Positions 24,101 through 34,650 of a stretch of DNA of 64,000 nt are shown in pieces (the stretch's first letter is position 1; each line of letters begins with the position of its first letter). The stretch comes from Lepidodermella squamata (Eukaryota; Gastrotricha): contig JBLDXI010000009.1 of NCBI GenBank assembly GCA_047495785.1, positions 1-64,000 on the forward strand, read 5' to 3'. A model generated the notes under the pieces. It saw only the letters and a list, made by a program, of their open reading frames with translations, was not told the DNA's origin and did no database searches. The translations under genes were made by a program, and so were the position numbers.

Positions 24101-27100
24101 TTTTTCGGATCCCCGTGTTTTTTTCGATTGAAAGCAAGTCCATGGTACTTCTGAGTCCTACGAGTCCGAATATGGTACCAGATTTACGAAGGAATCTCGG
24201 GAAAAGATTCCAGGTCGATTTTAGATGGCCAATTCTGAAAATTTTGGACCTTTCAAATTTTTCTGAAATTTTTCGGATCTCCGTGCTTTTTTCGATTGAA
24301 AGCAAGTCCATGGTACTTCTGAGTCCTACGAGTCCGAATATGGTACCAGATTTACGAAGGAATCTCGGGAAAAGATTCCAGGTCGATTTTAGATGGCCAA
24401 TTCTGAAAATTTTGGACCTTTCAAATTTTTATGAAATTTTTCGGATCTCCGTGTTTTTTTCGATTGAAAGCAAGTCCATGGTACTTCTGAGTCCTACGAG
24501 TCCGAATATGGTACCAGATTTACGAAGGAATCTCGGGAAAAGATTCCAGGTCGATTTTAGATGGCCAATTCTGAAAATTTTGGACCTTTCAAATTTTTCT
24601 GAAATTTTTCGGATCTCCGTGTTTTTTTCGATTGAAAGCAAGTCCATGGTACTTCTGAGTCCTACGAGTCCGAATATGGTACCAGATTTACGAAGGAATC
24701 TCGGGAAAAGATTCCAGGTCGATTTTAGATGGCCAATTCTGAAAATTTTGGACCTTTCAAATTTTTATGAAATTTTTCGGATCTCCGTGCTTTTATCGAT
24801 GGAAAGCAAGTCCATGGTACTTCTGAGTCCCACGAGTCCGAATATGGTACCAGATTTACGAAGGAATCTCGGGAAAAGATTCCAGGTCGATTTTAGATGG
24901 CCAATTCTGAAAATTTTGGACCTTTCAAATTTTTATGAAATTTTTCGGATCTCCGTGCTTTTATCGATGGAAAGCAAGTCCATGGTACTTCTGAGTCCTA
25001 CGAGTCCGAATATGGTACCAGATTTACGAAGGAATCTCGGGAAAAGATTCCAGGTCGATTTTAGATGGCCAATTCTGAAAATTTTGGACCTTTCAAATTT
25101 TTATGAAATTTTTCGGATCTCCGTGCTTTTATCGATTGAAAGCAAGTCCATGGTACTTCTGAGTCCTACGAGTCCGAATATGGTACCAGATTTACGAAGG
25201 AATCTCGGGAAAAGATTCCAGGTCGATTTTAGATGGCCAATTCTGAAAATTTTGGACCTTTCAAATTTTTATGAAATTTTTCGGATCTCCGTGTTTTTTT
25301 CGATTGAAAGCAAGTCCATGGTACTTCTGAGTCCTACGAGTCCGAATATGGTACCAGATTTACGAAGGAATCTCGGGAAAAGATTCCAGGTCGATTTTAG
25401 ATGGCCAATTCTGAAAATTTTGGACCTTTCAAATTTTTCTGAAATTTTTCGGATCTCCGTGCTTTTTTCGATTGAAAGCAAGTCCATGGTACTTCTGAGT
25501 CCTACGAGTCCGAATATGGTACCAGATTTACGAAGGAATCTCGGGAAAAGATTCCAGGTCGATTTTAGATGGCCAATTCTGAAAATTTTGGACCTTTCAA
25601 ATTTTTCTGAAATTTTTCGGATCTCCGTGCTTTTATCGATGGAAAGCAAGTCCATGGTACTTCTGAGTCCTACGAGTCCGAATATGGTACCAGATTTACG
25701 AAGGAATCTCGGGAAAAGATTCCAGGTCGATTTTAGATGGCCAATTCTGAAAATTTTGGACCTTTCAAATTTTTATGAAATTTTTCGGATCTCCGTGTTT
25801 TTTTCGATTGAAAGCAAGTCCATGGTACTTCTGAGTCCTACGAGTCCGAATATGGTACCAGATTTACGAAGGAATCTCGGGAAAAGATTCCAGGTCGATT
25901 TTAGATGGCCAATTCTGAAAATTTTGGACCTTTCAAATTTTTATGAAATTTTTCGGATCTCCGTGTTTTTTTCGATTGAAAGCAAGTCCATGGTACTTCT
26001 GAGTCCTACGAGTCCGAATATGGTACCAGATTTACGAAGGAATCTCGGGAAAAGATTCCAGGTCGATTTTAGATGGCCAATTCTGAAAATTTTGGACCTT
26101 TCAAATTTTTATGAAATTTTTCGGATCTCCGTGTTTTTTTCGATTGAAAGCAAGTCCATGGTACTTCTGAGTCCTACGAGTCCGAATATGGTACCAGATT
26201 TACGAAGGAATCTCGGGAAAAGATTCCAGGTCGATTTTAGATGGCCAATTCTGAAAATTTTGGACCTTTCAAATTTTTCTGAAATTTTTCGGATCTCCGT
26301 GCTTTTTTCGATTGAAAGCAAGTCCATGGTACTTCTGAGTCCTACGAGTCCGAATATGGTACCAGATTTACGAAGGAATCTCGGGAAAAGATTCCAGGTC
26401 GATTTTAGATGGCCAATTCTGAAAATTTTGGACCTTTCAAATTTTTATGAAATTTTTCGGATCTCCGTGCTTTTATCGATGGAAAGCAAGTCCATGGTAC
26501 TTCTGAGTCCTACGAGTCCGAATATGGTACCAGATTTACGAAGGAATCTCGGGAAAAGATTCCAGGTCGATTTTAGATGGCCAATTCTGAAAATTTTGGA
26601 CCTTTCAAATTTTTCTGAAATTTTTCGGATCTCCGTGCTTTTTTCGATTGAAAGCAAGTCCATGGTACTTCTGAGTCCTACGAGTCCGAATATGGTACCA
26701 GATTTACGAAGGAATCTCGGGAAAAGATTCCAGGTCGATTTTAGATGGCCAATTCTGAAAATTTTGGACCTTTCAAATTTTTCTGAAATTTTTCGGATCT
26801 CCGTGCTTTTATCGATGGAAAGCAAGTCCATGGTACTTCTGAGTCCTACGAGTCCGAATATGGTACCAGATTTACGAAGGAATCTCGGGAAAAGATTCCA
26901 GGTCGATTTTAGATGGCCAATTCTGAAAATTTTGGACCTTTCAAATTTTTATGAAATTTTTCGGATCTCCGTGTTTTTTTCGATTGAAAGCAAGTCCATG
27001 GTACTTCTGAGTCCTACGAGTCCGAATATGGTACCAGATTTACGAAGGAATCTCGGGAAAAGATTCCAGGTCGATTTTAGATGGCCAATTCTGAAAATTT

Positions 27101-30100
27101 TGGACCTTTCAAATTTTTATGAAATTTTTCGGATCTCCGTGTTTTTTTCGATTGAAAGCAAGTCCATGGTACTTCTGAGTCCTACGAGTCCGAATATGGT
27201 ACCAGATTTACGAAGGAATCTCGGGAAAAGATTCCAGGTCGATTTTAGATGGCCAATTCTGAAAATTTTGGACCTTTCAAATTTTTATGAAATTTTTCGG
27301 ATCTCCGTGTTTTTTTCGATTGAAAGCAAGTCCATGGTACTTCTGAGTCCTACGAGTCCGAATATGGTACCAGATTTACGAAGGAATCTCGGGAAAAGAT
27401 TCCAGGTCGATTTTAGATGGCCAATTCTGAAAATTTTGGACCTTTCAAATTTTTCTGAAATTTTTCGGATCTCCGTGCTTTTTTCGATTGAAAGCAAGTC
27501 CATGGTACTTCTGAGTCCTACGAGTCCGAATATGGTACCAGATTTACGAAGGAATCTCGGGAAAAGATTCCAGGTCGATTTTAGATGGCCAATTCTGAAA
27601 ATTTTGGACCTTTCAAATTTTTATGAAATTTTTCGGATCTCCGTGCTTTTATCGATGGAAAGCAAGTCCATGGTACTTCTGAGTCCTACGAGTCCGAATA
27701 TGGTACCAGATTTACGAAGGAATCTCGGGAAAAGATTCCAGGTCGATTTTAGATGGCCAATTCTGAAAATTTTGGACCTTTCAAATTTTTCTGAAATTTT
27801 TCGGATCTCCGTGCTTTTTTCGATTGAAAGCAAGTCCATGGTACTTCTGAGTCCTACGAGTCCGAATATGGTACCAGATTTACGAAGGAATCTCGGGAAA
27901 AGATTCCAGGTCGATTTTAGATGGCCAATTCTGAAAATTTTGGACCTTTCAAATTTTTATGAAATTTTTCGGATCTCCGTGCTTTTATCGATGGAAAGCA
28001 AGTCCATGGTACTTCTGAGTCCCACGAGTCCGAATATGGTACCAGATTTACGAAGGAATCTCGGGAAAAGATTCCAGGTCGATTTTAGATGGCCAATTCT
28101 GAAAATTTTGGACCTTTCAAATTTTTATGAAATTTTTCGGATCTCCGTGCTTTTATCGATGGAAAGCAAGTCCATGGTACTTCTGAGTCCTACGAGTCCG
28201 AATATGGTACCAGATTTACGAAGGAATCTCGGGAAAAGATTCCAGGTCGATTTTAGATGGCCAATTCTGAAAATTTTGGACCTTTCAAATTTTTATGAAA
28301 TTTTTCGGATCTCCGTGCTTTTATCGATTGAAAGCAAGTCCATGGTACTTCTGAGTCCTACGAGTCCGAATATGGTACCAGATTTACGAAGGAATCTCGG
28401 GAAAAGATTCCAGGTCGATTTTAGATGGCCAATTCTGAAAATTTTGGACCTTTCAAATTTTTATGAAATTTTTCGGATCTCCGTGTTTTTTTCGATTGAA
28501 AGCAAGTCCATGGTACTTCTGAGTCCTACGAGTCCGAATATGGTACCAGATTTACGAAGGAATCTCGGGAAAAGATTCCAGGTCGATTTTAGATGGCCAA
28601 TTCTGAAAATTTTGGACCTTTCAAATTTTTCTGAAATTTTTCGGATCTCCGTGCTTTTTTCGATTGAAAGCAAGTCCATGGTACTTCTGAGTCCTACGAG
28701 TCCGAATATGGTACCAGATTTACGAAGGAATCTCGGGAAAAGATTCCAGGTCGATTTTAGATGGCCAATTCTGAAAATTTTGGACCTTTCAAATTTTTCT
28801 GAAATTTTTCGGATCTCCGTGCTTTTATCGATGGAAAGCAAGTCCATGGTACTTCTGAGTCCTACGAGTCCGAATATGGTACCAGATTTACGAAGGAATC
28901 TCGGGAAAAGATTCCAGGTCGATTTTAGATGGCCAATTCTGAAAATTTTGGACCTTTCAAATTTTTATGAAATTTTTCGGATCTCCGTGTTTTTTTCGAT
29001 TGAAAGCAAGTCCATGGTACTTCTGAGTCCTACGAGTCCGAATATGGTACCAGATTTACGAAGGAATCTCGGGAAAAGATTCCAGGTCGATTTTAGATGG
29101 CCAATTCTGAAAATTTTGGACCTTTCAAATTTTTATGAAATTTTTCGGATCTCCGTGTTTTTTTCGATTGAAAGCAAGTCCATGGTACTTCTGAGTCCTA
29201 CGAGTCCGAATATGGTACCAGATTTACGAAGGAATCTCGGGAAAAGATTCCAGGTCGATTTTAGATGGCCAATTCTGAAAATTTTGGACCTTTCAAATTT
29301 TTATGAAATTTTTCGGATCTCCGTGCTTTTATCGATGGAAAGCAAGTCCATGGTACTTCTGAGTCCTACGAGTCCGAATATGGTACCAGATTTACGAAGG
29401 AATCTCGGGAAAAGATTCCAGGTCGATTTTAGATGGCCAATTCTGAAAATTTTGGACCTTTCAAATTTTTATGAAATTTTTCGGATCTCCGTGCTTTTAT
29501 CGATTGAAAGCAAGTCCATGGTACTTCTGAGTCCTACGAGTCCGAATATGGTACCAGATTTACGAAGGAATCTCGGGAAAAGATTCCAGGTCGATTTTAG
29601 ATGGCCAATTCTGAAAATTTTGGACCTTTCAAATTTTTATGAAATTTTTCGGATCTCCGTGTTTTTTTCGATTGAAAGCAAGTCCATGGTACTTCTGAGT
29701 CCTACGAGTCCGAATATGGTACCAGATTTACGAAGGAATCTCGGGAAAAGATTCCAGGTCGATTTTAGATGGCCAATTCTGAAAATTTTGGACCTTTCAA
29801 ATTTTTCTGAAATTTTTCGGATCTCCGTGCTTTTTTCGATTGAAAGCAAGTCCATGGTACTTCTGAGTCCTACGAGTCCGAATATGGTACCAGATTTACG
29901 AAGGAATCTCGGGAAAAGATTCCAGGTCGATTTTAGATGGCCAATTCTGAAAATTTTGGACCTTTCAAATTTTTCTGAAATTTTTCGGATCTCCGTGCTT
30001 TTATCGATGGAAAGCAAGTCCATGGTACTTCTGAGTCCTACGAGTCCGAATATGGTACCAGATTTACGAAGGAATCTCGGGAAAAGATTCCAGGTCGATT

Positions 30101-30645
30101 TTAGATGGCCAATTCTGAAAATTTTGGACCTTTCAAATTTTTATGAAATTTTTCGGATCTCCGTGTTTTTTTCGATTGAAAGCAAGTCCATGGTACTTCT
30201 GAGTCCTACGAGTCCGAATATGGTACCAGATTTACGAAGGAATCTCGGGAAAAGATTCCAGGTCGATTTTAGATGGCCAATTCTGAAAATTTTGGACCTT
30301 TCAAATTTTTATGAAATTTTTCGGATCTCCGTGTTTTTTTCGATTGAAAGCAAGTCCATGGTACTTCTGAGTCCTACGAGTCCGAATATGGTACCAGATT
30401 TACGAAGGAATCTCGGGAAAAGATTCCAGGTCGATTTTAGATGGCCAATTCTGAAAATTTTGGACCTTTCAAATTTTTCTGAAATTTTTCGGATCTCCGT
30501 GCTTTTATCGATGGAAAGCAAGTCCATGGTACTTCTGAGTCCTACGAGTCCGAATATGGTACCAGATTTACGAAGGAATCTCGGGAAAAGATTCCAGGTC
30601 GATTTTAGATGGCCAATTCTGAAAATTTTGGACATTTCAAATTTT
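21107..30645 (+). repeat. 168-bp satellite array, ~57 units, internal to the element
   Basis: About 57 very similar 168-bp units. They vary at a few sites: TCT/TAT, GCTTTTATCGATGG / GCTTTTTTCGATTG / GTTTTTTTCGATTG, and CCT/CCC. Combining these sites reveals higher-order structure. A 7-unit block (1176 bp) is repeated exactly in tandem twice near 25.6-27.9 kb and again near 28.1-30.5 kb, and a longer run of about 3.2 kb is partly duplicated. As 168 is 3 x 56 and the unit has no stop in one + frame, the array stays open for thousands of codons (20992-22548, 22564-30687), broken once by TAG at 22546. Most variants change the amino acid, so there is no sign of coding selection and I treat it as satellite. 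Confidence 0.9.
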
Positions 30646-31340
30646 GGATCAACTCCTTGGATTTTTATGTTTACCCCGATTTTTTAATTGGAGCAGAATC
30701 TGTAGGGACTCCTTAGCACGAATATCAACATTTTAAACGGTCATGATTGAAAACGGAAACGCTGTAATAAGAATTAAAGTTTAAAGAAAAAATGTAATTT
30801 TGGCACCAGATGTGCCCTGAAAAACATGTTTTGTTTCGTCATTAACTAATCGCGTGCGCCACATGCGCCACTACGACTCAGTCTGTTACGCTCATTCAAT
30901 TTATCAAAGCCTTTAAAAGGCATTAAAATCGTATACAAATTTATTATTGAGGTTTTAAATGTCACTGATGAGCTACCTTAGCCAAGTAGCGAAACCGGTC
31001 TGACAATTAGGCTAACCTCTTATATTCACTCTTCCTCATGCTACCTTTACCTCTTGGATCCTAAAAAAAAAAAAATTATAGGAACCTAGGTTACTTACCG
31101 CTATTTAACGGGCGCCTCCCAGGAGCGTGGTACGTTAGTTGGTGGACGGGCGCCTCTTCGGAGTGTGGTACGTCGGGTTATGGATGAGACGCGCGCCTCT
31201 ACGGAGTGTGGAACGTCTCGGTCACTGTCTCCTTAACAGAGCAGGACCTATGATGAGCTTTGCTTTTGGAAGATAATCCTGATTAGGATTCCTTGCCGGG
31301 GATTTCGAAATAAGAAACCCGACTGGTAACTACTTTTGAT
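30646..31340 (+). mobile_element. 3' region of the Penelope-like element (tail 4)
   Basis: Unique sequence from the end of the 168-bp array to the distal CCCTAA tract. It holds the hammerhead (30949-31019), an A-rich run (~31063) and three consecutive similar hairpins (31110-31225) of the form GCGCCTC - 3 nt - GGAG(C/T)G, each followed by a TGG(T/A)ACGT box. Structured RNA next to the site where reverse transcription would start could be what the enzyme recognises; that is inference. Confidence 0.65.
30949..31019 (+). ncRNA. Hammerhead ribozyme of the Penelope-like element
   Basis: Core CTGATGA and GAAA, stem II GCTAC/GTAGC and stem III ACCGGT match the other three copies. Stem I differs but still pairs: GTCA/TGAC inside and GAGGTT/AACCTC outside, with a changed internal loop. 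The compensated changes support a selected fold. Confidence 0.85.
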
Positions 31341-31346
31341 CTAACC

Positions 31347-31387
<41 letters not shown>

Positions 31388-31450
31388 CCCTAACCCTAAC
31401 CCTAACCCTAACCCTAACCCCAACCCTAACCCTAACCCTAACCCTAACCC
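31341..31450 (-). repeat. Interstitial telomeric tract (TTAGGG)n, second
   Basis: About 110 bp of CCCTAA on the + strand with two departures (AAACCCTAA, CCCCAACCC). It marks the 3' junction of the Penelope-like element and has the same orientation as the tract at 16961. The extra degeneracy fits an older, more internal position. Confidence 0.95.
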
Positions 31451-31457
31451 GCAAGTC

Positions 31458-32001
31458 TCACTTCTTCATCTCATACAAAAAACTGACAAACGAAAAAAAT
31501 GGGGTAAAAGGAGGATTCGAACCCCGGATAATTATTAAAACGGCTTTAGGTTTAGCTACGTAGCTGACTTTATTTCTTCTTCTTTATTATCAAAGTTATG
31601 CAAAGTTAAATATTTACAAGTTTACAACGTTTACAAGGCTTTAGCCAGCGCCTTAGCAGCTCATTTGGAACCCCTGACTTATTAGTTCCTGCAATGACGT
31701 GATTTTTAACGAGTGGTTATGATCGTCATGTGGCTGGTCGATTTGTCTTAGCTCGGACAGTTCGAGGCTGATCATTTGATTGTTATTGATGTATTGCGGA
31801 GGTGCTCGAAAAATTGATCAAGCTGACCGGGCATCATAAAAACGAAACTCAGCATTTTAACGCAGTATCGTTTTCATTTACAGCGCAGGAAGCAACAGCA
31901 AGCAGATATTTGCACAGCAGTCGTATGCACTCCAAATTTACCCGTCTCTAATTTGTAGGAAAAACAAAATGAATTAATGAGTACTTCTCTTCGCCATTTT
32001 C
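31458..32001 (+). repeat. Left arm of the 544-bp inverted repeat
   Basis: Matches the reverse complement of 34107-34650 with no difference noticed. It contains a minus-strand tRNA-like segment around 31500-31560 with B box GGTTCGAATCC. Confidence 0.85.
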
Positions 32002-32029
32002 GCCAATGACCTACCTGTAAAAGATAATC

Positions 32030-32293
32030 GTGGCGGGTCGCGGAACGAAACAAGTCAGATCAAAATTCAGGCGCATCTTTGCGAGGAAAACCGGTACCAG
32101 GACATTGGCAGCAAAACACCACCTACAAATCTGCCTAGCGAAACCCTCAAGCCAGCAGCGAAACATCAAGCCATACGAGAGAGTCGAGAAAATAATACAG
32201 CTATGGAACGGAATACCGAAAACCTGCTTTCCGGAAATTGTTAATATTGACCTTTTCAGATGCTACATGAACGAACTAGGGATGTCGTTATAG
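32030..32293 (+). pseudogene. Possible LINE reverse transcriptase C-terminal remnant
   Basis: An open frame of 87 codons without a convincing start. Its C-terminus (ERVEKIIQLWNGIPKTCF...DLFRCYMNEL) resembles the end of LINE-type polyproteins, where WN.LP is followed by a short helix. There is no catalytic region nearby. It lies in the interior of the inverted-repeat element. Weakly supported. Confidence 0.3.
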
Positions 32294-33374
32294 TCATCAG
32301 TACGCACCCGAAAGATTATGTAAATAAAAACAAAAACTAACGTATTAGCATAAATGGAGGAGGTGGCCGGAATTAGGGCACCCGGTGCCAATTTGGACGA
32401 TTTTACTTTGATTTATGGCTTTTGTGGTCACCTAGACTCCTGGCCGCTGGAAGGACTTGCGGAATCGGGCACTCGATAGCTCAAGAACTCCTCTATAAAT
32501 CTGAATATTTTCTAAAAATCCACCTGGGTGGCGAAATAGGAAAATCCCAAAAAGTTGCCGAATTTAGGGCGCGATGCTCTATGCTCCCTCATTTAGCACT
32601 GAAGTACTGCGCACTCAACATGAATGTACTACGCGCACATGATATCAGTTAGTTCTGCGTTAGTTTTACAGACAATTTGTGTAATTAAGAAAAGTTCCCA
32701 ACTACTTTCCATGCTTTTTTCGCAGATAGTGGCTCAATATAAACTGAACGATTCACTTTTTAAAGAACTAAACGTTATTCGATTCATTTTCATCACACGC
32801 CCAAGCCCACGCTTCTATGTCCACCAGCAGAGAGAGCGAAAGAAGGAAAGAAGAAAGAAACACGTGTAGCATGGACAAGACCAAATATATAACAATTTGT
32901 CGGTTAAATCGCTCACGATGGGCGTAACTTGTTCAGCAAAAAATGTAATAATTGAGTAAATGATATTTATTTACCTATACCTGATTTCTGAACCAATCAA
33001 ATCAAATCGATATTTAAAGAGGGATGGGGTAGCTGCACGTGCGCGGTGAACGGAATAGGTCTTGTAGGGTAAATACGTAAAGATACGAAGAGATAGTAAT
33101 GATTAACACGCGGAACGGCATGTTGTCGAATTTTTTTTCCAGCGATCGGTATTATTTACTTGTCGAAACTGCGCATCCCATTTAGAATGCACTTATTGTT
33201 TGAAAGGTTTCCCGCATCGGAAGACAGTGATACGGCTTACACAGCTATACTTCGAAGTAATACTTACGGAGGTTGAAACAGGGGTGTTTACGTACTTTTG
33301 ATGATCGAGCAGTGTTCCTCTTCCCTTTTTTATTCTTCCTACTCTTCTTCCAATCTCAACTTTTTGGAAATAAA

Positions 33375-33462
33375 ATGGAAGACGAGTGGAAGAGTAGAAG
33401 GATGGAGATAGAGAAAGGAACAACAGAGAGGAAGAACGGAGAAGGAAGAAGAAGAAGCAGGT
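33375..33462 (+). repeat. Polypurine GA-rich tract 1
   Basis: About 85 bp of nearly pure purine (GGAAGA units), ending GGAGAAGGAAGAAGAAG. Tracts with a similar ending occur at 45872-45935, 52197-52241 and 63292-63397. Confidence 0.7.
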
Positions 33463-33784
33463 CAATTCCTGCTGTAAGTTATCAAAATCACTCGTCGCCT
33501 CGTCCGTGATGTAATCCAGTTTTGACTGAGAATTGTAGCATGAGAGTATGGTTCAAGCCTTTTTCTAAGGGTCCTCCTGTCAGCGGAACCAAATTTTTTA
33601 ATTTTCTAGTAGCCTGAAATCGCCTGAAATTGTCGGGGATTTCTTGCGGGTCAAGATTGGCCACAATAATTATAGAAAAATCACCAGTAAATCAAGCGCA
33701 ACATTCTCTACAAGACAGAGTGCTCAATTTAGAATTCATGCCTCGCCAAAAATTCGTAGAATTATTCAAAAAATGACTCTGCAG

Positions 33785-33890
33785 ATTTTGACTTTGGTTC
33801 CGCAAAAAGCAAATTTGGTTCTGCTACAGCATATTTGGTTCTGATACAGCAAATTTGGTTCCGCTCACTGTAACTTTGGTTCCGCTAAAA
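33785..33890 (+). repeat. Degenerate ~23-26-bp minisatellite
   Basis: Four to five imperfect copies built on TTTGGTTC(C/T)GCTAC and an A-rich spacer (for example AAATTTGGTTCTGCTACAGC). Non-coding. Confidence 0.6.
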
Positions 33891-34106
33891 GATATTACGG
33901 TTTAAATCAAGCCCAGATCAGGCAACATTTTCTCCGCTTTTGCAAAGAAAAAGGTACCAGTAAAAATATTATTGTCTACGGTTGGTTTTACATGACAGGT
34001 ATTTAAAAATTAACTGCACGTGCTCAGAGCTCAAAGGTACCTTTTCATATAAATAAACAAATTACTTAATAATAGGTATCATGAGCTTAGAATCTATTTA
34101 CGAAGA

Positions 34107-34650
34107 GAAAATGGCGAAGAGAAGTACTCATTAATTCATTTTGTTTTTCCTACAAATTAGAGACGGGTAAATTTGGAGTGCATACGACTGCTGTGCAAAT
34201 ATCTGCTTGCTGTTGCTTCCTGCGCTGTAAATGAAAACGATACTGCGTTAAAATGCTGAGTTTCGTTTTTATGATGCCCGGTCAGCTTGATCAATTTTTC
34301 GAGCACCTCCGCAATACATCAATAACAATCAAATGATCAGCCTCGAACTGTCCGAGCTAAGACAAATCGACCAGCCACATGACGATCATAACCACTCGTT
34401 AAAAATCACGTCATTGCAGGAACTAATAAGTCAGGGGTTCCAAATGAGCTGCTAAGGCGCTGGCTAAAGCCTTGTAAACGTTGTAAACTTGTAAATATTT
34501 AACTTTGCATAACTTTGATAATAAAGAAGAAGAAATAAAGTCAGCTACGTAGCTAAACCTAAAGCCGTTTTAATAATTATCCGGGGTTCGAATCCTCCTT
34601 TTACCCCATTTTTTTCGTTTGTCAGTTTTTTGTATGAGATGAAGAAGTGA
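34107..34650 (-). repeat. Right arm of the 544-bp inverted repeat
   Basis: Reverse complement of 31458-32001. Its plus strand carries a tRNA-like region ending in B box GGTTCGAATCC (34585-34595) and TTTTACCCC. The 5' acceptor-stem partner is missing, so it is not a functional tRNA. Confidence 0.85.

Larger units (their letters stand above)
17048..31340 (+). mobile_element. Telomere-associated endonuclease-deficient Penelope-like element, ~14.3 kb
   Basis: The unit is bounded on both sides by CCCTAA tracts. In order it contains a short leader with a T-rich splice acceptor (17151-17154), a spliced gene for an RGG-rich and reverse transcriptase protein (17193-20161), a 185-aa C2H2-like ORF (20309-20866), a 9.5-kb array of 168-bp repeats, and a ~700-bp 3' region with a hammerhead ribozyme. 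Sense strand followed by CCCTAA is the product expected when the G-rich 3' overhang of a telomere primes reverse transcription from the 3' end of the RNA. Endonuclease-lacking Penelope-like elements with telomeric repeats at their ends are known (Athena of bdelloid rotifers, Coprina of fungi). The size and large internal satellite recall the giant rotifer elements. Whether the 5' end is complete is not known. Confidence 0.8.
32294..34106. other. Non-coding interior of the inverted-repeat element
   Basis: AT-rich sequence with only short chance ORFs. Visible structures are purine-rich stretches (32828-32860, 33375-33460) and the degenerate minisatellite at 33785-33890. No gene is supported. 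Confidence 0.6.
31458..34650. mobile_element. 3.2-kb element with 544-bp terminal inverted repeats
   Basis: Bases 31458-32001 and 34107-34650 are, as read by eye, perfect reverse complements over 544 bp, around a 2.1-kb unrelated interior. Each arm carries a tRNA-like stretch with a perfect pol III B box (minus strand 31513-31523, plus strand 34585-34595). The interior has a possible LINE-derived peptide (32030-32293), a minisatellite (33785-33890) and a polypurine tract, but no transposase. No target-site duplication is visible. It sits directly against the telomeric tract. It may be a foldback-type or non-autonomous TIR element, or two inverted copies of one tRNA-derived repeat. Confidence 0.6.

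Noticed and set aside
21075-30635. Many minus-strand frames in the 168-bp array
   Set aside because: They are the antisense of one short repeat and are interrupted at regular intervals by the TAT variant; no coding signal.
20992-30687. Two giant ORFs (518 and 2707 codons) as a repeat protein
   Set aside because: Open only because the period is 3 x 56 and the unit lacks a stop; variants are mostly amino-acid changing and there is one nonsense change.
34536-34610. Functional tRNA gene
   Set aside because: The T arm and B box are perfect, but the 5' acceptor strand and a proper anticodon arm are missing.
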